Positions 39,201-52,078 are shown, numbered from the stretch's first letter. The stretch: DNA of 64,000 bases from Davidsoniella eucalypti (GCA_004009845.1 RMBW01000148.1:1-64000), one strand, 5' to 3'. Notes: generated from the letters alone by a model not told the origin. Made by a program: numbers and translations.

Positions 39201-42200
39201 GGCCAAGATATTCTACATGTACTATTCCAAAGTGCCTTTTGTTAACTTTGTGCGAAAAAGGAACGTTGAATATATATCACATTCCAACAGTCTTTAGGGC
39301 TCATTTGAAAGGGTTTGTTAGAACCACTGAGTGGTATAGGCGTTGTTGGTTCTTCGGCAATCCAAGCCCCCACGAACAAGTGTGGAATATATAAAAACAG
39401 TATAGGTGCATAACTAGACAGAGCTTCTCTGCTATGAAGTGGCCGAGTCGAAGTTCTAGACAAGACTCTAGAAAGGCAGCGTTTGCATCACTTGGAGCGC
39501 ATGACGTTAATGTATCGGTTACGGAGCTCAATCTGCCTTCAAGTTCCTGGCCTTCCATCTATAACTAGCATTCTTGGCCTTACTTACTTGTCTATAAAGG
39601 ATCATCGTCAAAGTCGCCAAAGCTACTGTAACGGCTTCTCCTGTTCGAATCGGGATTATAACCATCGAAAGGGAGTTGTTGTTTCTTCTACCCCAACTTT
39701 TTGTTAAAGAGATCAAGCCCTTGATTGCCTTGTATTACTAGGCATTATATTCATCTTCTCCAACAAGCCAGAGTAGGGTAAAAAGGGCCCACATAAAAGT
39801 AACCGCGTGACAAAAGTTATAAAAAAAAAGGCAATGTATAACAAACAGAAAGGGAAAATGTTAGTAACTAGGAATGCTACGAGAAAGGCCACGAAACATC
39901 CGAGATCTACATCGCACCGTTTCCGAGGCTGAGTATGGATTACTGAAAAAAGCCTTGGAGTGGCCCAGGTGAGGCGAGAGAGACTTGGTTCTTTTGGTGA
40001 TATCAGATATGTCAAATATTACTGTGTGTCTGTCTACCTATCAGTTGTACATATACGCTGCAGTAGTCAGTATTTTGCTATGCAACGGCGCCATTAGGTT
40101 TACTGATATTCCTGCTTCAGGCCAGTAAGTGAAATAGTGCGAGGAACGACAAGCGGTTAATGGTCCCTACTCTTACTTATCTGTTCTCTTTAAAAGTTGA
40201 ATTGCATATTACGCTTGCCCATATTAACCTCTTTACCCCTCATCCAGCCTGGAGCTTTTGCGGACCCTATCCACGTCTCATGATCCCAATGTTTTCTTCG
40301 TAAGATGGGCTGTATGTCAATCAATGACGACGACTTGGCTTGACAGACCACAGCCATTGCCAAATGACAACAGCAATAGCCTCATAAATTCTCCACGGGG
40401 GAGATCAGATATACATGAATGGCGGGGGGGAAGACAGCGGGCCCTTTGTGGAGTTATCCGCACCAAACACCAAACTAAGCGGGAGAGCCCATGTGATCGT
40501 TTTCGGACTTGGGTCTTGATCGCTTTTTCATTTTCCTCTTTTTAATTGGGCTTACTCGAGGCGCCTCAATGATCAGAAAAAGATGACGTTGGGGGCTTTA
40601 TTAGAGGTAATGACATATAAACTACATGTGCAACAATATTCGACATCGCCAGCCTATTTTTTTGGTCCCGTGAACAGAAAAAAAAAAAGACGATGCTGAC
40701 TACGACGTAAACGAAAGCAGGAGCCCGTTTCTTTTCGACTCAAAGCCTCTCATAATGTGCTACTGCGATGACACCTGTCGTTGTTGTTTTGGTGTTGTTG
40801 TCGCTTGTGAAGCTTGCTTAGAGTTACATGGCCTGACTTCTTTTGCCTTGGCCGCTGCAATAGCTTGACTACGCCCTTTCCCCCCTCTCGCTAGATTCAT
40901 GTAAAAAGGATATTTGTAAAGCTAGATATGTGTATTTGTATGTACTTGTATGTCTTATATATGGTGATATCTTGTATGATTGATGTTCCATTCCCAAATG
41001 GAGAATTCATAGTACATGTGACTGTTTACTTCGCCGCTGGTTCATGAAGAAAAAGAAAACTAGTTGACTAACATATGTATTTGCATAGGAATAATGTTTG
41101 CTAGCCTAAGTATTTTTCGTTGAGCCGAGACATGCTCTCTAAATTTGGCAGGGCCTATATGCCTTGGAATGTATGTAGCCATGTTTGTCATAGTAAATAT
41201 GTAATATGCAAACTGTAAATATGGCCTTGTCTGCAATCCAGGAACCAGTAGCTCCTTGGCCTGTTAAGAGTGACGATGTAAACAAACAGGAGACGTAGTG
41301 ATAGCTGTAGGCTTGTTGAGGAAACTAGATATGCCATGAACAAGCGGTGATGCCTTTGAGCGAGCCATCGTTCTTCCATTCGAATTCGATGCAGAGACGC
41401 CCTCATGAGACGAGGCAGACAAAAATACGAACTGCTTGTAGCGATGATTTCCTACAAGCCCTGAACTCCCTTGATCCATGATAACAAGACGAAGTTCTCA
41501 TGTGAGTCTGACAACGATCAAAGAACAGAAAGGCAACGAGAAAGCTACTAGAAGTGACCGTTCCCAATCCCAAAATTCAGCAACGAGGCCCGTCAGCGTT
41601 CATTGGATAGGATATAGCGTTTCCCCCTGTTTCTTTGGGGCCATGTCCTGGGTTAAGAGGGTTTTGATCGTCGCCAACACAGAGAGAGAGAAGACTTTAG
41701 CAGAGTAGAATTGGAAAATTAAAAATGAGTTTAAAAAAACTTGAATTGGAAAATGAGCTAACGGGGGCTGTTTGACGTTCTTGTGGCCTCTGTACGGGTT
41801 TATTTTTCTTTTTTCCTCTGTCTTTGCATACGTTGCAGGGGACGAAAACCGCCTGTAATTGTTTTGGATCAGAGCCCGTACGAGATTTCTTATAATTCGG
41901 CCGTGATCAACGGCTTTAATATGGAATAGTGAAGAGCCTTTTTCAAGATCAGATAGAAATAGAGAAAACAACTACGATAAACTCCTCGTCCCCTCTCGGC
42001 ATCAAAATGATCGCTTCGGAGTACTGCGAAGTAGAACACAAGGAGAAGGGGAAAGAAACCTCGTGTCTAATCAACGGTGGTGTACTATATACTGTATATG
42101 TTATACTGCATAAATTATTCATCTAGAACGACGGTAATAAGGCTAGTAGCGCTAAGCACCCTAAAACAGCCTGTAAATTTATTGTGTGGAGAAATTAATG

Positions 42201-43900
42201 GCAGGTGATAAAATGTACTCACGTAGAGGCCAGGCCAACTAAAAAATGTGTTGCTGTCACTACCAAAGAACTCGCCTTTTACTAATAACGAATAAAATGA
42301 ACGAGCAAAATGACCGTGAGGACAGATGGATCTGCACATGACTTACCTTGAGGCGCTATGACGACAAAGAATTGCTGGACTGGCCTGACTGTAAGTTCCA
42401 TTGCTACATATATTACAGGGCTACAACATACAGATAAGTCTCTCCATCATCAATTCAACAGAATGGAACTGCCAACCTACAGAGGGGATATAGTCCCCCA
42501 CTTAGTGCAGCACCAAAAAGCCGACTGTGTGGTGGCCTCGGACATGATGAAAAAGGGCAATGGCCACGGCCTTAAACACTAATAATAACAAGGGGAAGGA
42601 GGGATTACGGCTTCTTTCACCTTTACCTTTTTTCCTATTTGGGAAGTCGTGATGTGGTGGCACTGGGGCTTATTGGTGGGTTGCTTGTTTATGTGGGCTT
42701 TTGTTCTGTGCTGTGCTGTGGTTCAGCGCACTTTGGAGCTGCTTCAGCGGCACTTTAGCCTGCAAGATGCCTTTTGTTAGGCCGTCGTAAATCAATTCGC
42801 AGTCTGTTCTACTAAGATCGTTGACTATGTTTGCTATTGGTCATCGGGCTGATTTCATCGTGACTCAATGATCAGGAACATAATGTAATCTCACTATGAT
42901 TTGGTCCAGCGCAGCAGTTAGCATTGCTTTTCCTCTTGTGCGGCCTGGCCTGACCCTCCATAAGGCCCGGTTGCTATTTCTGCTGCGTCGCATTACCGAA
43001 AAAAAAGATACATGAAGCTCCAAAAACAATTGTCTCCAATCCCCTCCACACCTAGAAGCTGCCTGTTTGCATCTTTCTCTCTCCATCAAACAGCGGATAC
43101 CACATCCGTTGTGTCTTCCACCTGCTATAATGGACAACGAGAGCAAATGGTCTATCAAAATAACAAGATCACCACCAGGAAAGAACCAATTCTCCCCACG
43201 TTTGGCGCCTTCCCCCCACGGATCCGTCACCGCTTTTGTATCCTTTTGTTGTAGTATTGCTTTGCCGTGGAGAAAGAAAGAGATTCCCACAATTGTAGAG
43301 AATTCGCACAAAAACATACAGGTTTAAAACAACTGTCCACCGTCTCGTATTGCCAGAGATACGATCGCCAGCTTTTCAGCCTTGCCCTAAATCGAAGCCA
43401 TTGAGACGAACATCGTCTCGGTCACCTTCAGCCTTTGCTGCATCTTGGATTTCTAAAATCACCTGGTCTTCCAGCTTCCTTCGTTGCCCCTTCAGGGAAA
43501 AAATCGAGAAAAAAACACACTCAACTTTGATGCCCCCTGCCAGTGAAACCCAAAATACAGGAAGAAAAAAAAGAGAAGAAAAAAAGAAAGAAAAGAATTA
43601 CATTAATTTTCGATCCAGATCCCTACTAAAAAACACCACCGTCAAATCCATTCTGAGCCTAGCCCGCCCGCCAGTCCTTGATTCTGATTCTGTTTATCCT
43701 TGCTACGTCGCTGTTTTTGCTGCACAAGTCACCAAGTCACAGTTGCAACCAGTGGTAACTAATCCCTCCCCGGCCAAAATTACAATATCCGCGCATAGCT
43801 GGCTTTCTTTTCGTTTTCGCTCCCCAAGATAAAGGAAAAAGAAAAAGAAAAAAAAGAAAAAAAGAACAGCGATTGCATTTGTAGACTGATGTACAGACAA
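39201..43900. other. Gene desert, right part
   Basis: No supported gene. An 85-codon minus-strand frame (39301-39558) and a 150-codon minus frame (42865-43317) were examined and look like chance. G runs of 7 nt occur (40424-40430). Purine-rich DNA at 43835-43870 gives way to the pyrimidine-rich leader of the next gene. Confidence 0.5.
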
Positions 43901-45040
43901 AACTAACTCAACATCCTGCGACGGGCTCTAGTATCGGTCCAAGCTCTTTTCTTCTTCTTCTTTTTCTTCTTCTCTCCTTCTCGACTTCTTCACCGGTAGC
44001 TCTCCTCTCGAATTTCGTGACTTGGTGTCGAGTACATCTTTCCTGCTCTCTCGATTGCCCTGCTTTTCTTCTTTTCTTTTTCTCTTCATCTCCCCGTGGG
44101 CCCCTACTTCTCGATTCACTAACACCCAATCCTCCTTTCTCCCTTGCGTTGGTCGCAATTTGTCTGCTCCCTTGTGAGTTTCCGCCCATCCATCTGCCCA
44201 CCAAGCCTTGATTGTTTCTATGTATCTGTATATCTCTATTGGATTACTCTCATAGTGAACGTCAGAACATCACAGTCCTTTTATTGCCCTGCTCTTCTGC
44301 AACACCACTTACTTCTCGCTACACCGAGATATCACCTTTACTAATATCGAGACTGTGCTAACATCAGAATAGACACCACCACCGCCCTTTCTAGCTCCCA
44401 CTAATATTTCTCCCGTTTGTTCCATCTGGAGTCGGAACCCACACTAGAGGAAACCGTCGTCCTCCCCTATGACCGTTTTCAGCCCATTGATCCATAATAT
44501 CATGTCCGCAAGCTAGCAACACCCTAGAGTGAACTGAAAACATTTCTCTAGTACTGCTGGCTCCAGTATTGCTGGCATACTTGTTCCTGTTGCTGTTGCT
44601 GGATGGACCAGAACTTGAACTAGAACCTCCACAGACATCAGAAAATTCTCTTAATCACAGCCTAGCCCAGAGCCTAGTCGACTTTTGCGTCCTCATCGCC
44701 GGGGTCTACACTACGTTGGAACATTGAAAACTTAGTGTTTCCGTGCTTTACCGCAAACAACCCTCGTCTATCCATAAATCCATCTCCATCGTCTACTATT
44801 AGAACTAGAGAAAGCCTGTGCCTTTGTTTATTCTTCTTATTTTTCTCCCCTTTGAACTTCTCCGCCCACGCCCAAGCTCTGCTTTGGGCATATTCTCTTT
44901 TTATCTTTTTATCTTGCCTGTTAACCTCTCTTTTTCTGCTGCTGTTGTTAACTTTTGTGTCTTCCAAACACTTCCCAACTCCTCAAGCGATCTCTCAAGA
45001 TCGTATTCGTGCCCTCATCTTGTCAGCCCTCTTCTCACAC
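43901..45040 (+). promoter_or_regulatory. Pyrimidine-rich leader of the Reg1-like gene
   Basis: Strongly T/C-rich on the plus strand (43945-44100 and 44815-44950), directly upstream of the coding start. The frame of the gene stays open back to an ATG at 44735 and would encode two hydrophobic segments. I treat this as leader because the composition is that of a pyrimidine tract, but an extended isoform cannot be excluded. Confidence 0.5.
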
Positions 45041-47270
45041 ATGGCCGCTGTGCTTTCACTAGAGGAGAGCGCTATGTTCCCCTCAGCTTCCGGGGGAGGT
45101 CTTCGACGATCGCTGTCCCAGTCAAAAATCGCTGGCCTGGGCGGCATGAAACGCTCGTCTAGCACCTCCAAACTCCACAACTCGTCCTCAACCGCTCAAT
45201 TTGGTGGTGACCACCTAACCGATGCTTTCACCATAACTTCTACTTCGGCTTCCGACTATACCACTACATTCTCCTCATCGCCACTACCGAGACACAAGGC
45301 CCCGTCTATCGACTCCGAATCTTCGTCCGCCATGTCCTTGGACTCTGACTACGACGGCTCCACTGACAGCGACTTCACGCCTGCCGACCACTTTGTTGTC
45401 CCCGCCAACTATCACAATTACTACTCCACAGAAGACCTAGATGCCCCCATGAGCCCCAAGAACGGCCACTCATATACTGCTTCGCCAACACTTTCATATT
45501 CTCCTGACCACGACAACTCAGAGACGACCTCTCGCCCCCAGTCACCCATCATTGTCAGCTCTGAAGATGACACAGCGGTGCGCGCCATCCCATCGCGCCA
45601 TGTCGACTACTTGTCCCACGACTGGCGAGAGGAAGATATCTGGTCTTCATGGAAATATGTCGTCTCTCGCCGTGGCGAATTCAGCAACTCTGCTCGTCTA
45701 GAAAACGCATCATGGCGTACCTGGATAAAGTCAAAAAACAAGCTCAAGACAATCTCTCCCGAAACACTTAACTGGTGAGTCTTAATTTACCAAACAACAA
45801 CATTATTGAAAGGGCCTTGTCATATATAACCGCATCGATCAAAAACCTGATAGTGGTTATCTGTGGCTATATCCTATATCCCCTTGCGCATTGTTACATC
45901 ATTGGCTACAGTCGACTTCATTTCTTTTAGTCTTGTTTTTTTATTATTCTTCTTTTGCATAATACCACTCATCAACCTCCAAGATCATTACTAACACTTT
46001 TTTCAAAAGGCTCAAAGAATCTGATGTCACTTGGTTATACGGTCCCCTACAGACTGGTGGTAGCCCTAAGGACGGCCATGTATCCAGCAATGACCCTCCA
46101 AGTGTCACTTCAACAACAAAGCCTATTCTCAAGAAGCGGAGTAAGTCTGAGGCTATGCTCTACCGCTCGCTATCCACATCGTCTCTGGTGAAGCAGGCCA
46201 CGGCCGCTATCCACGCCGAGCAAAATCACCTTCGCAGTAGAAGACCAATGATGGCCCAGACTCGTTCCGTCACCTATTTCCTGGACCGAAGACGACTCAG
46301 CGCCGACAATTCGCTAGTCTGCCCAACAACTCTAGTTCCATCCGGCATCATGTCACCCAACACCGCCCAGAAGCATATTCACTTCAACGAACAGGTTTCA
46401 TTATGCATCGCTCTTGATATCAAGGGCGATGATGCCGATGATGAGCCTTCATATCAGCATTCTTTCTCCGACGAAGAGGATGGTATCCTCATGCGCACTC
46501 GCGCCCGCAGAGTCCCTCTGCTGCGCCGCAAGACCGCCCCTAGCAAGTCTACTTACAGCAAGACCATCAAGATGCTACCTTCCATCTTCCTCAAGTGTGA
46601 AGATGACTCGCCATCGCCAGATACCGCCATGAAACACACCTTCCGCAGTCCCGTCATGTCCCCTTCATCATCCCAAGACACTCTTCATGCTAGCACTACC
46701 CTCAAACACTCTAAGGAATCGGGCAGATTCTTCCACGACAGTGACGCTGAGGATGATGAGGATGAGATTGAGATTGAACAACAAGAAGATGTCAGCATGT
46801 GCCTAGTCAGTCGTGGTCGCGCTGGCCGCTCATTGGTGGCAAGATCTTCTACGCCTGCTCCGTCCGGCGCCTCCAAGTCCAAGTTCGCTTTCGATAGCGA
46901 CGAGGAAGACGAGGAGGACGAAGAAAATAACGACGAAGAGGAGGACGATGATGACTATTCCTCCTTCTCTCGCTCGTCTGGTGGTCTAGGTGGCATGAAA
47001 CGCTCAACATCAACAAGCAGTCTAAGCACATCTGGTGGCTTGCAAAGATCTTCATCGGGTATGAATACTATACCCTGTTACTCTTCACACACATATCTAC
47101 ACTCGAGGTTCTCGGCCTCATCTTCCTTAAATGTCCCCTACTACTCTCCTCAATCGTCTCACCCACCACCGCCTCCTTCCCCTAGCGAAAATGATTTCGT
47201 AGGCCAACTCATTGACTCAATTAATACCTTCAGGGATATTGCGCACATCATCTGGAATGTTGGCTGGTAA
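45041..47270 (+). CDS. reg1: Reg1-like PP1 (Glc7) regulatory subunit
   Basis: Probable targeting subunit of protein phosphatase 1 in glucose signalling; in yeast Reg1-Glc7 dephosphorylates Snf1/AMPK. Exons 45041-45774 and 46010-47270, with a 235-nt GTGAGT...AAAAG intron, give 664 residues. The conserved block from SHDWREEDIWSSWKY through TWLYGPLQ (192 to about 260) is the fungal Reg1/DUF1752 (GATA-N-like) region, and the intron splits its LNW. KHIHF (366-370), followed by NEQVSLCIALD, matches the RVxF-type PP1 docking site of Reg1. An acidic run lies at about 540-562. A motif GLGGMKRS-S/T-STS occurs twice (32-45 and 570-583). Four serines (S26, S41, S300, S579) sit in the hydrophobic-x-R-x-x-S-x-x-x-hydrophobic pattern recognised by Snf1/AMPK. 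The start could also be the ATG at 45074. Confidence 0.88.
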
Positions 47271-48779
47271 AGGCAGTTTCTTTGGATCCTCATCATCATC
47301 AAGTCGTGGCTTTTGAATGAATGTTTGAGCGAGAAGAGGAAACTCAAAGAAAGACTATCTTTTTTTGTCTTTATCACATTTTTGCGAGCCTTGATTTTCT
47401 TCTCATGATACCCGCGTCTACTATTGCTTTTTTTTTATCATCATATATATGTTTCTCATTGCAGTAACATCCATCATTATACTCTTACTTAGGCTATAGG
47501 TTTCTATATAAGCCTTGATCTATTCTTTTGTCTCTATTTTCTCATCACCTTTATCTTTTTTCTCCTGTGGCGTCGACCCGCAAACTCTCTTTGGATATTT
47601 TCTTTGTTCCTGTTTAGAAGTTTGTTGTTCCCACTGACCCTATTCTATAATCTTTCACACTGTCGATTTTACAGATTAGTCTCTGGTTTCTTTGTTTATT
47701 GGCGATCTCAGCAACAAGGCTCGATAACAAGACATCTCGACATTCAACTCTAATTCAATTGCGCCTCCTTAATACTTAATACGGTATCTTGGTCAACTAC
47801 TACAACAACCAGAAATCAGTCCCGAGTTATGATCAGGTTGGTTCAACCATGGCAAAGAGATTTTGGGAATAGAGAAGAGAGCACTCTAACAGACAAGCAC
47901 GATCTCGGCAAATAGCCATGGAAGGGATGATACTTTGGGTATCAGTTTTTATCTCACAGCACGACAACGTCTTTTCTGTTTATCTATCAACGGATCTGTA
48001 CATGAAGCCAGACTTTTCATGTTGTCTTTTGTTTGTCCAGTCACTTTTTTATCTGACTTGTCATTTGTATCCTACTGTTTATTCTCGTTCTCATTTTTTG
48101 TTCACTGGGGGGAGGTCTATCTTCTCAACATCTTATCATCGATTTGAAGATTGGTGTTTATCGGAGTTTTTAGGGTTTCTTTTTTTTTCTTGGCATTTTA
48201 TTTTATTTTTTACATCTCTGGTTCTTTTATTTTTTTCCTACTCAAAAGTAAAAAGGTTCGCAGCTCTGTCTTTTTTTACATTCTTGTTTTTCTGAAGACA
48301 AGAAACTAGACATTATATAAACAAGCTCCGCGATCATTATTCTATATCTTTGTTCTTCCGTACTTTTTCTGGCATACAACCCCCATGTTTTATTATCTAG
48401 CTTGAGTTACTCTACATAATCCGTTCCATTTTATTCACAGCAACTTCATTTAACATGTCTTCTAAAAGAAAGAAAAAAGAATAATATCGTGTAGTACAGC
48501 ATAGTAATAGACTTCTAATATACGTGAGATTTTTATCATGTTAAACTTTTGTGGGGCTCACCAAATAAACCCTAACCTTCTACTCGTACAAAGTCACGTG
48601 GCGATAAGTGAAAAGTCGGTAGTTAGCGATAATCTGAAAAAGTTGGTGATCCATCCATGTAAGTCGTCAAGAGTTAGTGAAGTGCCATTCACAGCAGTGA
48701 CAAAATTCTGCGACGAAATCTCCTCGCGTAGATTGATGGTCACTTCTCTTATCAAAAGTCTAACAAAACAAGAGACATC
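47271..48779. other. Intergenic region between reg1 and RNase gene
   Basis: 3' UTR of the Reg1-like gene, then T-rich DNA (notably 48165-48290) and the promoter of the RNase gene. Open frames here are hydrophobic by-products of T-rich sequence. No gene is called. Confidence 0.5.
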
Positions 48780-51700
48780 ATGCAGAGATCACTGACTTCA
48801 TCAAGGCAGTGCCTTGGCTTGGCCCGCACCGCCAACGCCAGACTCTATGTATGTTTTTTTTTCTTTTTCTTTTTCATTCCCCCGATTTAGAAATGACAAT
48901 AAAACTCTCTGCTAACTACTACTATGTGACCCGATAGGCAACAAGTGTAGGTGTACGACGTTTCCCTCCGAAAAACCCCCGTCCACCACCGCCACAGGCC
49001 GCAGTATTCCCGGAAGATATCAAGCAGACGTCCACAACATACCAAGAGCTACGGAAATGGACGCAGGAAAACAAAGAGGACTGCCAATTTTTCGTGCGCG
49101 AAACCGTGGCTCCTGGCTCAACCCCAAACTTCCTCGCCAAAGCGGAGCCTATGTTTGCCATGCGCGAGGTCCGTGAAGCAGACATTTACGAAGATGACGG
49201 GGTGGCTTCGGGCGGGAACTTGGCCGATGCTATGGAAGCAGACAGTTTTACGGCTGATATGTCGTGTCCTCCGGGAACTCTCGTGGAAATCAGATCGTCT
49301 GACTCGCGTATCCCATTGCTGGCAGTCGTTATTGCCTGTGCCAATGGTTATAATTACATCTACACCAACACGGGCCAACTCATGTGTGTCTCGCGCCTGA
49401 AGAACAACTTTCATAGTAGGAATTTTGTTTCTCAGAAGGATATCCAACCGCTACTTCCCTATATCCCTGTTTCCGAGGCTGGAGATGACCCGGTCAAGAT
49501 CACCCGTCAACCGCCCGGCATCATTGGCCGGGAAATCACTAAACGCATCAGGGACTTTACCAATGCGGCCGATCTTTTCACCCAGGACAACCTCAAGGCC
49601 CTAAACACAGCCCACGAGCTCGTCTGCCACTCAGATAATCACACATATATCAGCCTCAACGAGCTTTCCAGCTTAGTTTACAAGCGTGCCTTCTCTGATA
49701 AACACACCAATGCCCGCCGTATTGCGAAATTAGAAGGTCAGCCGCGCAACACAGAATCGACAAAGCTCACACCAGAGCAGAGCAAAGAATATATCTCCCC
49801 CGCGGCACTTTATGCCGTCCACCGGGTCATCATGGCTCATGAGGTCGAAGCGTTTACGCTAACAAATCTAACGGATCTGGATGGCAGCTTCATGTATGAG
49901 GTAATGCCATTAACTTGGGTGCGTGATGTGAATTATACGGAACAACAGGTGCGTAGCTACATGGAGTCGTCCGGATGGCCGATATCAAAGCCAAAAGAGC
50001 ATCACCAGCCGTTACTAGATTTCATCGCCCGTGCTCAGCGTTACATCAAGATCAGCAGAGAGACCAGGCCGTTTATCGAAACTGGAATGATCAGTCAGGT
50101 CGATAAGAGCCAAGGAGAAGTGCTGCCACCACTAGCTACGATTCAATGGAAGTGGCAAGACCACAAGTTCCTGCGCTTCATGCAAATCTGGTCGTGCTAC
50201 GACCAGTTCCAACGTGGCTCGCGGTTGCATTCTATCGGCTCATCGCTGCTGAAGCTGACCGAAATGTATCCGGAGGCACAGTCACTATCGCGGTCACTCG
50301 GCTGGACATTTTTGCAGGAAGTCCGGTGGTTGTTGCCCTGGGATATTCCTGCTAGATACACTCACCGTTTCCCAGGCATGGTGCCTCTCATGAAACGTGA
50401 AGGTGTTTCCAGTGATAGCAGCCAGGAAAGCATGGTTGAATCAAAAACTACGGGCTATGGACGTCTCATCGATCCGGAAGTCGAATCCTCGCTCAGAGAA
50501 GATATCACGCAAGGCAAACGTCGTTCATGGGAAGGTGCCACCGTCTTCGCTATCGATGAAGACTCGACAACTCTCATTGATGATGCCATCTCTCTAGAAC
50601 GCATTCCTGGAAATGACCAAGAGTACTGGATTCATGTGCACGTCGCCGATCCCGCCGCTTTCATTCTACCTAACTCAGCACTGAGTGAATGGGCAGAACT
50701 GCTGCCTCAGAACCTTTATCTGCCCGGAAACTTTGAAAACATGTTCCCCAGCAATTTCGTCCATGAAACAGTAATGGAGCGTTTCTCGCTGCGTAAGGAT
50801 CGCCCTTGTTTAACCTTCAGTGGCCGTGTCAACAAGGCCGGCAAACTACTTGAGTCCAAGATCGAGCCTGGTATCTTGCCCGATGTCATCTGTATCAACG
50901 GTGGTGAAGTCAACAAGGTCGCGCCCATGCAGGTGCTCCCGTCCTTCGATAGCACCGAAGTCTTCTCCGTCGGTACACCACCGCAAAAAGAGGCTAGCGA
51001 CCGTGGCATGACTACTGCCCAGCAGCTCACCGAATATCAAATCAGCGATCTCAAGGTCCTGCAGGAGCTTGGCATGGCAATGCAAGCCGCGCGTGTTTTC
51101 AACAAGGGCTTCCCATCCCACGCAAACAAGCCATCAGTGTGTGTCACTATTCCGGAAAACAACAACATTCTAGAAGACCCATACATTCAGATTTCGTCTC
51201 TCGGTAATGGTTTGTCAGGTTACGTCGTAGCCTCACACATGCAGCTAGCTGGCCAGATTGCCGCACTGTGGTGTGCCAAGCGCAACATCCCCGCGCCGTT
51301 CCGTACCCAACCGCAAGCCGAGCTTGTCCGGAGCAAGCTCGATAGTCTCTGGGATGAGACCTTTACTAATGCACAGGCCTTATACCGTTCGGCACTCGCT
51401 TCTCCCGACTGCGAAACACCCTCCACGATTGCCAATCTTGAGGTCAGCCCGAAGTTCAGCCAGCTTATCGCACTTGCCGGTCCCGTCGAGCTCTCCGCCG
51501 AGCCAGGTCCCGTCTTCGCCATGGGTGTAGACATGTATACCAAAGCCACATCTCCGCTGCGTCGCTACGCCGATTTGCTACTGCACTGGCAGATCCACGC
51601 TGCGCTCGCCCACGAACGTAACCAGACTGTCGGTCCTATGCGTCTGCCGTTTGGTAGCACACCAGCCCTACTGAACTGCCGGTTGCAAGCTATTCGTAGC

Positions 51701-52078
51701 CGCGAACGCATTTCGCGCAAGTTGGAAGGTACGGCTGGTGCCAAACAGTGGGTTCTGCAGGCGTTGGCTCGGGCGTGGAAGCAAGGTGCTTCTGAACTAC
51801 CAGCTACTTTCCGCATGACGATTAGTGAACCCTTCGCGAATATGGTGATTGGTGAGGTGGATTGGTTCAGTCAGCGTGTGTTTGCGGATATTACAAGCTT
51901 CCGTGGCGCTGATGTCCGTCTGGGTGATGTTAAGAAGGGTGAAGTGTATGAGGTTGAGCTGGAAAATATCAACGTATACGAGGGTTTGGTCGTGGTAAAG
52001 ATCATCAAGAAGCTGGCCAGTGTAGATATCCAGGGGAGATATGTGGGAAGTGGTGATGTTGAACCGTCCCCTTATTAG
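48780..52078 (+). CDS. cyt-4: Mitochondrial RNB exoribonuclease, CYT-4/Dss1 type
   Basis: 3'-5' exoribonuclease of the RNase II/RNB family, expected in the mitochondrial matrix for RNA turnover and processing; Neurospora CYT-4 is needed for mitochondrial RNA splicing and end processing. Exon 1 is 48780-48848 and exon 2 is 48938-52078, with a GTATGT donor, a GCTAAC branch site and a GATAG acceptor (89 nt); the product is 1069 residues. The N-terminus is Arg/Ser-rich with almost no acidic residues and an RLYATS cleavage-like site, a good mitochondrial presequence. The RNB core contains AIDEDSTTL then IDDAISLE (D563, D571, D572) and the distal ATSPLRRYADLLLHWQ (893 on; R898/R899). A C-terminal S1-like beta region follows. 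Position 569 is Leu where E. coli RNase II has Asp207. Long internal frames also start inside exon 2, but only the spliced start gives the presequence. Confidence 0.92.

Noticed and set aside
39301..39558. 85-codon minus-strand frame that looks partly protein-like
   Set aside because: There is no convincing splice continuation or homologue, and the second half turns into low-complexity AT-rich coding.
39600..39665. tRNA T-arm-like hairpin (TCCTG-TTCGAAT-CGGGA)
   Set aside because: The T-arm pairs well, but no matching 7-bp acceptor stem, D-arm or anticodon arm is found at the correct distance.
42865..43317. 150-codon minus-strand frame
   Set aside because: No recognisable domain, poor start context and composition like the surrounding DNA. 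Judged to be chance.
47918..48295. 125-codon hydrophobic plus-strand frame
   Set aside because: It consists almost entirely of Phe/Leu/Ser codons from T-rich intergenic DNA, with no structure beyond that.
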